Positions 1 to 7,738 of a DNA stretch of 28,033 bases are shown piece by piece. Within the stretch, counting starts at the first letter, position 1. Each line of letters opens with the position of its first letter. The position numbers and the translations under genes are program-made. Origin of the DNA: UBA1275 sp038124025 (lineage in GTDB: Bacteria > Bacteroidota > Rhodothermia > Balneolales > Balneolaceae); contig JAYPBC010000028.1 of NCBI GenBank assembly GCA_038124025.1, positions 1-28,033 of the forward strand, written 5' to 3'. The notes under the pieces were generated by a model. The model saw only the letters and a list, made by a program, of their open reading frames with translations. It was not told the origin of the DNA and searched no databases.

Positions 1-3000
1 CCGATACCAAGGCTAGGATAGCGACTCAATTTAGCTGAGTTTAGGTCCATTTTTTTTGATTCAACTATAGCTTGTAATCTCTGTATCCCGGGACTTTTTA
101 TCTGATGATTTGTATTGGAATCATCGTCCATGGAAGTCCGGTTATGCTTCGTTGAATAGGTCCATTCGGCTTGGGATTCAAAACCATCAAAGCCATTACC
201 GATAACACTCGAATCATTATCAATTACCAGCCTATCTGGATAGACTAGTGAATCAGTGATGGATGCATTTCGGAGCCTATTAAAATTTCGAACATGTTGA
301 GATCTAACCAAAAAAGCCTCTTCTCGCTGCTGATCGAGTGTTTTTTCTTGCAGTTCAATCTCTAAAATCTTTCTGTTGGTTGAATAGCCTTCACTATTGA
401 AGGTGGTGAGTAGTTGAGTTAACTCACTTAAGACATCTAATTGTTGGCCTAAAAACTTAATTCTTATCGTTTCCGTATAAATAGAAGCCCATTCTTTATC
501 CATTTCGAGAAAATGACGCTCAACTTCCTCAAGATACCCGAATTCCCTAGCCTCAGTCATTGCTTCAAGAGAGAATCGTTGAAGTTTCAGTGAATTAGGA
601 TAGGGGATACTCTGGTTCATTGATATTCGGGCTGTTTGGGCGCCCAAGGCTGTTTCAATAGGAGTAGTGAATACCCCTATAGAGACAGTAGGATCCATGA
701 TCCCGATAGAACGAGCGTGAAATTCTGATGAGGCAACTTCATTCCATTTTGACAACAAAGTAGGATGACTACTAAGAGCTTCTAGTTTATATGTATTCAA
801 GGTATTTTGCGCTTGAAGGCCAGACTCAGGTGTAATTCCAACTCCAAGGATACCTGATAGAAACACAATTAGTAGTACAGGAGTCTGCGTTTTTTGCGAT
901 CGATTTTTTTGTAAAGGAACATACATTTTGAGCGCATTAGTAACCCTTCGTTCTTCTCTCCAAATGAATAAAAGTGGTACAACAAAAAGCGTGATTATTT
1001 GGACAAACATTCCCCCTAACGTAGGAATAGCCATTGGAACCATAATTTCAGAGCCTTTACCCATTGAACTAAATAAAGGTAGTAAAGCAAAGATGGTTGT
1101 TGCGGTGGTCAACATGGTGGGTCTAATCCGTTTAGTAGCTGCTTCAACCCCTACCATTCTAAGATGTTGAATATGAGATGCTACTAATTCAGGTTTATTA
1201 GCCATTTGCTTCCATTCATTTTGGTTTTTTTGGTTGAACTCTTTAAATCGTTGTTGTAAATAGGTGGCCATTACAACTCCACCATCCGTAGCAATTCCAA
1301 ACAAGGCTAAAAAGCCAACCCAAACGGCAATACTTAATGCAACGGTCTCAATACCTAAAAGGTTCTGCAGGCTATCAAATCCAAAAAAGGAAACACTAGT
1401 GAAAAATTCACTTGCGAAGAATCCCAATAAAATGAAGCCACCTGCCCAAGCCACGAATACGCCACTAAAAATCATCAGGCTTACAGCAGCTGACTTAAAT
1501 TGGATGTAAAGGATAAGGAAAATTAAGACGAGGGTTAATGGGACGAGTACTTTAAGTCGTTTTTCCGCTCGAATATGGTTTTCGAAACTACCTTTGAAAC
1601 TTAATTGAATGCCATCAGGTATGCTAATGGTCCCAAGTGCAATTTCTTGATTTATTTTATCGTCAATTTTAGAAATCGCGTCTACATATTCGACTCCTTT
1701 GATCACATCAAAAGACACGTAGGAAACTTTAAACGATTGTTCACTTTTTATAGCCTGTGGTCCCAAACGGAATTCAACCTTCGCTAACTCGTATAATGGT
1801 ACTCTTGCACCCTGAGGGGTGTCAAGGCGAAGATTTTTGATACTCTCTGGGCTTTGGCGCACATCTTTAGCGAATCTCAAACGAATACTAAATCGTTCTC
1901 TTCCTAAAATAACCGTCCCCGTTTCTTTACCAGATAGGGCAATTTGAGCCCAAGCTTGTGCTTCGGTAATGCTCATCCCATAACGGGCTAATTTTTCACG
2001 ATCCCATTCAATATCTATATATGGCTTACTGGCATTGCGTTCGGCAAATACTGTGGCAGAATTCACATAATCAAGCTTTGTCAATACTTTCTCGAGCTGT
2101 CTACCCACTTCTTGAATCTCTGCTATATCTTCACCTTGAATTCGTATTCCAACCGGAGCTCGTAAGCCCGTTTGGAGCATTAACAGTCTTGTTTCAATAG
2201 GTTGTAGCTTTGGAGCTGAGGTCAGTGCTGGATGCTGAGTCTGCCGGACAATTTCATTCCAAATATCATCCGGTGATTTTATGTGTTCGCGCCATTGGCG
2301 AGTTCTATTTCCTGAAAAATCATAACTATATTCTGGCTTGTAGGTGATGATGTTTTCGAACATACTAATTGGAGCGGGGTCAAGAGCTGATTCGACTCGC
2401 CCTAATTTCCCTACCACTTTTTCGACCTCTGGTATGTCTGCAACTGCCCGATCTAAAAACTGAAGTAAGGCTACGTTTTGTTCGACACCTGCACTAGGTG
2501 TAGTAGTAGGCATGAACAAAAATGCCCCTTCATCTAGACTTGGCATAAATTCAGTAGCTAATCCAGGATACTCTTGGTCAAGTGTTGACCACCAATCTGT
2601 TTTACTTATATCAATCCCAATCGCCTGGGCTAGAGAAGTAGGAATAACACTTATTTTGGCAAAACCCAACCAAATGAAAAGGCCAAAGAGTACTAGTCCG
2701 ATAGGTAGACTGATAAAGGTTTTTTTGTTGGAAAACGACCAAGCTAACCAAGTGGGATAATGGGTTATGATTTTAAGAACACTACCTATTAGTACTAGTA
2801 ATAACCCACTTATAAATATCCATTGAAGTAGTACAGATACTTCAGGTCCAAGCGGTAGCCATGCACGAGTCAAATATCCTAGGACGAGCAGGATGATGAG
2901 TATTACGCAGGTATCATGAAAATGCTTGTAATTACTCCCATGTACGAATTTCGTTAGACTTCGTTTAGTAGTTATTTGTTGTATTGGATTAGCTATATAT

Positions 3001-4664
3001 CTGTAAAAAAAACTATTAGTATCATTTTTTTGGGCGTTGAATCGTGATTCTAGCTGGCCAAATAAGAGATAGGCTAAAACAGGTAAAAGAAATAATGCAA
3101 CCAAAATAGAAGCGGCTAGTACAAACGTTTTGGTATATGCCAACGGCTGAAATAACTTACCTTCAGCGTTGATCATCAAGAATACGGGAAGAAAACTTAC
3201 TATAGTGGTTGTTATTGCCGTTGTTATGGCACCAGCGACTTCTCTTGTAGCTGATACTACAAGCTGGAGACGTTTTTCTAAAAAGTGTAAACCACTCGAA
3301 TGTTCAGGGCTTCCTTGTTCATCATTTTCTTCTTGGTCAATGTGCTGGATAATGGTATCGGTTAGGATAACTCCCATATCAACAACCGTTCCTATGGCAA
3401 TAGCAATTCCAGATAACGCCACGATGTTGGCATCAACCCCACCTAACTTCATAGCAATAAAGGTCAATAAAACTGACACCGGCAGCATTAATGAAATAAG
3501 CAGAGCAATACGTAGGCGGCGTAAAATGAGTAATACTATGGCGATCGTAATCAAAATTTGTAGCCATAAAGCGGATTCAAGAGTGAGAATTGTTTCCTCA
3601 ATTAGTTCTGAACGGTTATAAAAAGGAATAACTTTCAATTGAGATACTTCACCTGTGGCTAAAACTCTTTTGGGTAAAGTGAGTGATAATTCGTCGACTT
3701 TTTGTTGTACGGCTTCTATTACTTTTTTAGGATTAGCTCCATATTGAGCAACAACTACCCCGCCTACACTTTCTTTTCCTGAAACATCTAACACCCCACG
3801 TCTGTCGGCGGGTCCATAGGTGATGTTGGCAATATCTTTTAAGTATAGAGGTGTTTGTTCCACTACTCGTACGGGGATCCACTCTAAATCATTTAGATCC
3901 TCGATGCTGCCATTCCCACGAAGTAAATATTCAACTTGATTGTATTCGAGCGTTCGTAATCCACCTTTCGCCTGGGCTTTGTTGAGTGCATCTATAATAT
4001 CTTGTGTACTTAGCTGATATTGTTCCATTAGGATGGGATGAACATCAACCTGAAATTCTTTTACAAATCCCCCAATGGAAGCAACTTCAGAAACCCCCGG
4101 AACAGAGGATAGGCTTGGTTTTATATAGAAATCTTGGAGTGCTCGACGTTCGTCCAAGTCCCATCCTCCGATTTCTTCTCCTGAGTCATCCACTCCCTCT
4201 AAATAGTACCAAAATATTTGGCCCAGGCCGGTTGCGTCAGGTCCAAGGGCGGGTTTTGCGTTTTCGGGTAAAAAGCCTGATGGTAATGAGTTTATTTTTT
4301 CAATTATTCGGCTTCTACTCCAGTAAAAGTCTACATCCTCATTAAAGATTATATAAAGAGTAGAACGACCAGTTATGGATAGACCCCTAACGTCCTTAAC
4401 ACCAGGTAGTGTTAAGAAGTAATTGCTAAGTGGGTAGGTTATCTGGTCTTCAATATCCTCGGGTGATTGTCCTTGCCACTCGGTGTATACAATCTGTTGA
4501 TTTTCACCCAGATCGGGTATTGCATCTACTGGTATGCTGTCAGAATCAATCGATAGATTCCAGTTGAATGGCGCTACCGATAAGCCCCAAAATATCAGTA
4601 ATAAAAAAATTCCTAAAGATAACAGAGGTTGTTCTAATGCAAACCGATAATATCGATTGAACAT
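1..4664 (-). CDS. CusA/CzcA-type heavy-metal RND pump fused to a TolC/CusC-like outer-membrane factor (partial, runs off left edge)
   Basis: The minus-strand frame from the ATG at 4662-4664 stays open to base 1, about 1,554 codons, so the C-terminus is missing. Residues 1 to about 1245 are an RND permease: TM1 at about 13-33, the TM4 charged segment with VVDMGVILTDT, and the ATDGGVVMATYL segment near the C-terminal TM bundle. Between the two halves (about 555-670) lie extra hydrophobic segments typical of the long Bacteroidota/Rhodothermota subfamily. Met718 (FMPTT), Met768 (SMFEN) and Met829 (LLMLQTG) sit where the E. coli CusA metal-binding methionines are expected; the 50-residue gap between the first two matches. 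After a hydrophobic segment (about 1258-1275) ending in a QAQ site, residues from about 1290 are an outer-membrane efflux protein, with the DPTVSIGVFTTPIET and ALGAQTARISMNQSIPYP stretch of the family. It would export Cu(I)/Ag(I) or similar ions by proton antiport. Metal choice is inferred. The membrane-fusion subunit (CusB-like) is not in the window and may lie further left. Confidence 0.9.
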   Translation of the reverse strand, partial: MFNRYYRFALEQPLLSLGIFLLLIFWGLSVAPFNWNLSIDSDSIPVDAIPDLGENQQIVYTEWQGQSPEDIEDQITYPLSNYFLTLPGVKDVRGLSITGRSTLYIIFNEDVDFYWSRSRIIEKINSLPSGFLPENAKPALGPDATGLGQIFWYYLEGVDDSGEEIGGWDLDERRALQDFYIKPSLSSVPGVSEVASIGGFVKEFQVDVHPILMEQYQLSTQDIIDALNKAQAKGGLRTLEYNQVEYLLRGNGSIEDLNDLEWIPVRVVEQTPLYLKDIANITYGPADRRGVLDVSGKESVGGVVVAQYGANPKKVIEAVQQKVDELSLTLPKRVLATGEVSQLKVIPFYNRSELIEETILTLESALWLQILITIAIVLLILRRLRIALLISLMLPVSVLLTFIAMKLGGVDANIVALSGIAIAIGTVVDMGVILTDTIIQHIDQEENDEQGSPEHSSGLHFLEKRLQLVVSATREVAGAITTAITTTIVSFLPVFLMINAEGKLFQPLAYTKTFVLAASILVALFLLPVLAYLLFGQLESRFNAQKNDTNSFFYRYIANPIQQITTKRSLTKFVHGSNYKHFHDTCVILIILLVLGYLTRAWLPLGPEVSVLLQWIFISGLLLVLIGSVLKIITHYPTWLAWSFSNKKTFISLPIGLVLFGLFIWLGFAKISVIPTSLAQAIGIDISKTDWWSTLDQEYPGLATEFMPSLDEGAFLFMPTTTPSAGVEQNVALLQFLDRAVADIPEVEKVVGKLGRVESALDPAPISMFENIITYKPEYSYDFSGNRTRQWREHIKSPDDIWNEIVRQTQHPALTSAPKLQPIETRLLMLQTGLRAPVGIRIQGEDIAEIQEVGRQLEKVLTKLDYVNSATVFAERNASKPYIDIEWDREKLARYGMSITEAQAWAQIALSGKETGTVILGRERFSIRLRFAKDVRQSPESIKNLRLDTPQGARVPLYELAKVEFRLGPQAIKSEQSFKVSYVSFDVIKGVEYVDAISKIDDKINQEIALGTISIPDGIQLSFKGSFENHIRAEKRLKVLVPLTLVLIFLILYIQFKSAAVSLMIFSGVFVAWAGGFILLGFFASEFFTSVSFFGFDSLQNLLGIETVALSIAVWVGFLALFGIATDGGVVMATYLQQRFKEFNQKNQNEWKQMANKPELVASHIQHLRMVGVEAATKRIRPTMLTTATTIFALLPLFSSMGKGSEIMVPMAIPTLGGMFVQIITLFVVPLLFIWREERRVTNALKMYVPLQKNRSQKTQTPVLLIVFLSGILGVGITPESGLQAQNTLNTYKLEALSSHPTLLSKWNEVASSEFHARSIGIMDPTVSIGVFTTPIETALGAQTARISMNQSIPYPNSLKLQRFSLEAMTEAREFGYLEEVERHFLEMDKEWASIYTETIRIKFLGQQLDVLSELTQLLTTFNSEGYSTNRKILEIELQEKTLDQQREEAFLVRSQHVRNFNRLRNASITDSLVYPDRLVIDNDSSVIGNGFDGFESQAEWTYSTKHNRTSMDDDSNTNHQIKSPGIQRLQAIVESKKMDLNSAKLSRYPSLGI

Positions 4665-4687
4665 GTGTGATGTATTAGAAGTTGAGC

Positions 4688-4715
4688 ATTATATGCGTTT
4701 TACAGGATGGGTAAA
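4688..4715 (-). promoter_or_regulatory. Candidate promoter for the RND-TolC gene
   Basis: On the minus strand a TATAAT (plus 4688-4693) is preceded at 16 bp by TTTACC (plus 4710-4715), 24 bp upstream of the ATG at 4664. An imperfect inverted repeat (GCGTTTTA at 4695-4702 against TAAACGC at 4723-4729) brackets the -35 side and could be an operator. This would let the pump be transcribed apart from the Cys-rich gene upstream. It is pattern matching only; primary sigma-factor promoters in this phylum often deviate from the E. coli consensus. Confidence 0.35.
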
Positions 4716-4739
4716 TTTCTGCTAAACGCAAGGTTTCAG

Positions 4740-4765
4740 AACGATAGAGAGATGATTCTATCGTT
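4740..4765. repeat. Perfect 9-bp inverted repeat between the Cys-rich gene and the RND gene
   Basis: AACGATAGA (4740-4748) and TCTATCGTT (4757-4765) are exact reverse complements around an 8-nt loop. It starts 19 bp past the stop of the Cys-rich gene on the minus strand. Neither strand has a T-run after the stem, so it is not a classical intrinsic terminator. A regulator-binding site, an mRNA-stabilising hairpin or an attenuator between the two genes are all possible. Confidence 0.5.
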
Positions 4766-4784
4766 AATTGGCACTTCTAATAAC

Positions 4785-5384
4785 CTATAATAGCCAACGC
4801 CCTAATAAGCTAAAGTAAGAAGGGTGGGGGACAGAGATTGCCCAAGATAATAGTCGGACATTATATATTTTGTGCGACAAAGCTCTAGTAATAGTGAATA
4901 GTGGTCCTGAAACACCTTTTGTTGAGGAAATACGAAGTGATGTTACTTCCTTTCCCGCTTTGTAGGAACACTCACAAAGACGTGTAGTTGAACACTCAGC
5001 ATCATTATCAATGCAACAATCAAGATCAAATGGACTTTGATCAATATTTGCCTGCTTATGAGTATGAAGATTGCTAGATGGGCTATAACTAGTTTTCTGC
5101 GTTAGATTATTTTCAGCATCCTTCTGATGACCCGAATTTGAAGAGGTTGCTTTTTTATCTAACGAATAGTGTTTTGAATCAGCGTTAAAAACCTCAGAGT
5201 AAGAATCAGCCGTGAATTTACTTACAGTAATATCGGTCTGCGGAACCGTACTTGTTTGACCCATGTGATGACATGCTAAGACATTACCACTGGAAATGAT
5301 AAAAAAAACAATAAGGGCGTAAAGATAATTGAATGAACACTTTATGCCTTGACCGAAAACGATATGTTTGTTATTGATCCTCAC
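4785..5384 (-). CDS. Secreted Cys/His-rich protein, CopL-like, probably copper-linked
   Basis: A 199-residue protein that begins with GTG (5382-5384); no in-frame ATG lies upstream of the signal sequence. A hydrophobic signal (about 18-37) ends in NVLA, and the mature part would start with Cys38-His-His-Met, so either signal peptidase I or lipoprotein processing is possible. A Ser/Thr/His/Asn-rich linker leads to a cluster of Cys123, Cys124, Cys131, Cys137 and Cys139 (CC...C...C.C). This order (signal, CHxM, polar linker, CC/CxC cluster, short hydrophobic tail with Pro) is the layout I know from CopL-type proteins and similar small proteins next to copper-resistance genes. It lies 120 bp upstream of the RND-TolC gene on the same strand, fitting metal sensing or periplasmic metal binding. 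The family assignment rests on layout, not alignment. Confidence 0.6.
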   Translation of the reverse strand: MRINNKHIVFGQGIKCSFNYLYALIVFFIISSGNVLACHHMGQTSTVPQTDITVSKFTADSYSEVFNADSKHYSLDKKATSSNSGHQKDAENNLTQKTSYSPSSNLHTHKQANIDQSPFDLDCCIDNDAECSTTRLCECSYKAGKEVTSLRISSTKGVSGPLFTITRALSHKIYNVRLLSWAISVPHPSYFSLLGRWLL

Positions 5385-5448
5385 TTATGTAATATAATAA
5401 AAAAAGAGTGAACATTTATATCACGTTCCTTATAGGATACACTTCATA

Positions 5449-5458
5449 ATGTACATAT
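5449..5458. promoter_or_regulatory. Candidate operator (ATGTACATAT) upstream of the DUF4434 gene
   Basis: The 8-bp palindrome ATGTACAT (5449-5456) followed by AT lies in the 171-bp divergent gap between the Cys-rich gene and the DUF4434 gene. The identical 10-mer recurs at 12077-12086 just after a strong-looking promoter of the main operon. A weak -10-like TAGGAT (5433-5438) sits 10 bp before it. The gap also holds a distant inverted repeat, CACGTTC (5422-5428) against GAACGTG (5508-5514). The proposed binder is the AraR-like regulator encoded at 21311-22444. Confidence 0.4.
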
Positions 5459-5555
5459 GTAGTATTTATGCAGGAAATATTCGATTTTCTTCCAAACTAT
5501 TCCGTAAGAACGTGTGTATTGAAAATAAGCACTTTAACCTATACCAAAATCTAGG

Positions 5556-6485
5556 ATGATTAAACTTAAAGGTACATTTCTAGACGAAATTACTCATGAT
5601 ATTCCGAGTCAAAATTGGTCCCGGGAAAATTGGGCTCGTGATTTTGATGCTATGAAAGCAGTAGGTATCGATACCGTCATCCTAATTAGGGCGGGGTATC
5701 GACAGCAGGCAACCTTTGCTTCAGAGGTATTGCAGAAAGAGATGGATATTTTACCCGTGTATACCGACTTAGTAGAGCTTTTTTTGGATGAAGCCGAGCG
5801 ATGTGATATGGATTTTTACTTTGGACTTTACGATTCAGGTACCTATTGGGTACATAAAGATTATCGGACTGAAATAGATATAAATAAAAATTTTTGTGAC
5901 GAGGTAGTTCAAAAGTATGGCCATAAGAGAGCGTTTAAAGGGTGGTATTTCTCTCACGAAATTGGACGGTATGAGAAAGGTGTGATGGACGTGTATGAAG
6001 AAATGGCCGCGCATTTGAAAAAATTAAAACAGCAGCCTATACTCATTTCCCCCTATGTACAAGGGGTAAAGCAATTTGCCTATGAATCGATCACGATTGA
6101 AGATCATGCACGTGAATGGAAAGAAATCTTTAAACATCTTCAGGGTAATGTTGATGTAGTCGCTTTTCAGGATGGACAGGTGGGCTATGACGAGCTCTCA
6201 GAATATCTACTAATACACAAATCACTAGCCGATGAATTTGGAATTGAATCGTGGAGTAATGTGGAATCATTTGACAGAGATATGCCCATTAAGTTTCCGC
6301 CAATTCCGTTTAAAAATCTACGATTTAAAATGGAACAAGCAGCTAAGGCAGGAATAGAGCATATGATTACCTTTGAGTTTTCGCATTTTATGAGTCCAAA
6401 TTCTATGTATCACTCTGCCCATGGTTTGTATAAACAGTACAAAACTTGGTTGGGGGAGCAGGAAATGTCTAAGCAAGACCACTAA
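5556..6485 (+). CDS. DUF4434-type TIM-barrel protein, glycoside-hydrolase-like, cytoplasmic
   Basis: A 309-residue protein starting at the ATG of CTAGGATG. It opens with KLKGTFLDEITHDIPSQNW and a WxxDFxxMKxxGIDTVIL block, the N-terminal signature of DUF4434 proteins, which are (beta/alpha)8 barrels related to glycosidases. Acidic residues in barrel-end positions include Glu135 (GWYFSHEIG), Asp206 (AFQDGQVG), Glu237 (WSNVES) and Glu274 (ITFEFSHF); two of these are plausible catalytic acids, but I cannot say which. There is no signal peptide or lipobox, whereas many Bacteroidota relatives are secreted, so it should act in the cytoplasm on imported oligosaccharides. It is followed after 71 bp by the epimerase gene. 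Substrate unknown; the activity itself is inferred from fold and neighbours. Confidence 0.75.
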   Translation: MIKLKGTFLDEITHDIPSQNWSRENWARDFDAMKAVGIDTVILIRAGYRQQATFASEVLQKEMDILPVYTDLVELFLDEAERCDMDFYFGLYDSGTYWVHKDYRTEIDINKNFCDEVVQKYGHKRAFKGWYFSHEIGRYEKGVMDVYEEMAAHLKKLKQQPILISPYVQGVKQFAYESITIEDHAREWKEIFKHLQGNVDVVAFQDGQVGYDELSEYLLIHKSLADEFGIESWSNVESFDRDMPIKFPPIPFKNLRFKMEQAAKAGIEHMITFEFSHFMSPNSMYHSAHGLYKQYKTWLGEQEMSKQDH

Positions 6486-6556
6486 ATGGGTGATTTTCCA
6501 AACAAACACATTAGTATTTTCTTCATTTACCTGAAATTGTAATTATTATTTGAGTC

Positions 6557-7738
6557 ATGTCTACAATCATCCAATTTGATTCATTAAAATCTGAGTTAGA
6601 AACCGAACTCTATGACCGTGTGCTTCCATTTTGGGAAAAATATTCTCCTGACTATGAGAATGGGGGCTACTTTAATTGTCTCGATAGAGACGGAAAAATA
6701 TATGACACTACTAAGCATATTTGGCTACAGGCTAGACAAGTATGGATGTTTTCTAAGCTTTATGGAACGGTTGAACCCGATAAAAAATGGTTTAAGTTAG
6801 CCAAGTTAGGGGCTGATTTTTTAATCAATCATGCAAAAACAGATAAGCATCGAGTATATTTTGCAACGAACAGAGAAGGGCAAGGGAAACAAATTCAGCG
6901 TAAGATTTTTTCAGAATGTTTCTACGTCATGGCATTGAATGAATTTGGCATCATTTCAGGCGAGCAGCGGTATGTTGAAGAAGCAAAACAACTACTCACT
7001 CATATTTGGTCCTGGACTAGAGACCTAAGCAAGGTTGGGCAGCTATCGTATCCTGGTAATATTCCTTCTCAAAGTCTGGCCATACCTATGATTTTGCTCA
7101 ATGTATTTGAGGAGGTGGGAGGAAATAATTGGAAGATGTATGAATCTGAAATAGTAGAGTGCATTCAGGAAATTAAGGAACATGTTCATCATAAGGAGCA
7201 ACTCGTATATGAAACAGTTACACCTGCTGGGGGAAAGATAGATTCCATTGAGGGGAGGTTGTTGAATCCTGGTCATGCTATTGAGGCTGGCTGGTTTTTA
7301 CTTCGTTGGGCCGAGAAACTGGCTCGGACAGATCTTAAGGAGCTAGCCTTTAATATGATTGATTGGTCCTATACACTTGGATGGGATACACGTGATAAGG
7401 GTCTTTTTTACTTCCTGGACGCCGATGGGTATTCCCCAACACCCTTAGAGTGGGATATGAAATTGTGGTGGCCACATACAGAAGCTATGTATGCTTGGAT
7501 GTTGCGTTATGAAATAAGTGGTCAGCAAGCCGACTTAGAACGATTCAAAGAGGTCAAAGAGTTTGCGTTTTCCCATTTCTCAGATCCTGAATATGGTGAG
7601 TGGTTTGGCTATTTGAATAGAGCAGGTGAAACGACTCATCGGTTTAAAGGGGGGCCTTATAAAGGATGCTTTCATGTCCCAAGGGCACTATATCTTTGCA
7701 TTCAATCCCTAGAAAAAATAGGGCAAAAGTTGGTCTAG
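6557..7738 (+). CDS. AGE-family sugar epimerase (N-acylglucosamine 2-epimerase-like)
   Basis: A 393-residue protein, the usual size for this (alpha/alpha)6-barrel family. The conserved catalytic-site positions are present: Arg60 (WLQARQVWM), His240 and Glu243 (NPGHAIEAGW), Glu309 (WWPHTEAMYAWM) and His373 (KGCFHVPRALYLC). The KGGPYKGCFHVPR segment is close to that of animal renin-binding protein / GlcNAc 2-epimerase, which interconverts GlcNAc and ManNAc. Relatives act instead on mannose or on cellobiose/mannobiose, so GlcNAc 2-epimerase is the best guess rather than a certainty. It lacks a signal peptide. It lies 71 bp after the DUF4434 gene, probably cotranscribed, and its last 30 bp overlap the 3' end of the convergent isomerase gene. 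No sialate lyase is nearby, so a dedicated sialic-acid pathway is not supported. Confidence 0.88.
   Translation: MSTIIQFDSLKSELETELYDRVLPFWEKYSPDYENGGYFNCLDRDGKIYDTTKHIWLQARQVWMFSKLYGTVEPDKKWFKLAKLGADFLINHAKTDKHRVYFATNREGQGKQIQRKIFSECFYVMALNEFGIISGEQRYVEEAKQLLTHIWSWTRDLSKVGQLSYPGNIPSQSLAIPMILLNVFEEVGGNNWKMYESEIVECIQEIKEHVHHKEQLVYETVTPAGGKIDSIEGRLLNPGHAIEAGWFLLRWAEKLARTDLKELAFNMIDWSYTLGWDTRDKGLFYFLDADGYSPTPLEWDMKLWWPHTEAMYAWMLRYEISGQQADLERFKEVKEFAFSHFSDPEYGEWFGYLNRAGETTHRFKGGPYKGCFHVPRALYLCIQSLEKIGQKLV

Noticed and set aside
928..4345. Several plus-strand reading frames of 60-150 codons
   Set aside because: They are antisense to the continuous RND-TolC frame, lack domain features and have low-complexity composition.
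4740..4765. Intrinsic terminator
   Set aside because: The stem is perfect but AT-rich, and neither strand carries a following T-run.
6557..7738. Sialic-acid catabolism locus, suggested by the GlcNAc/ManNAc epimerase and an SSS transporter
   Set aside because: No N-acetylneuraminate lyase, sialidase or ManNAc kinase is present; other glycan genes dominate the locus.
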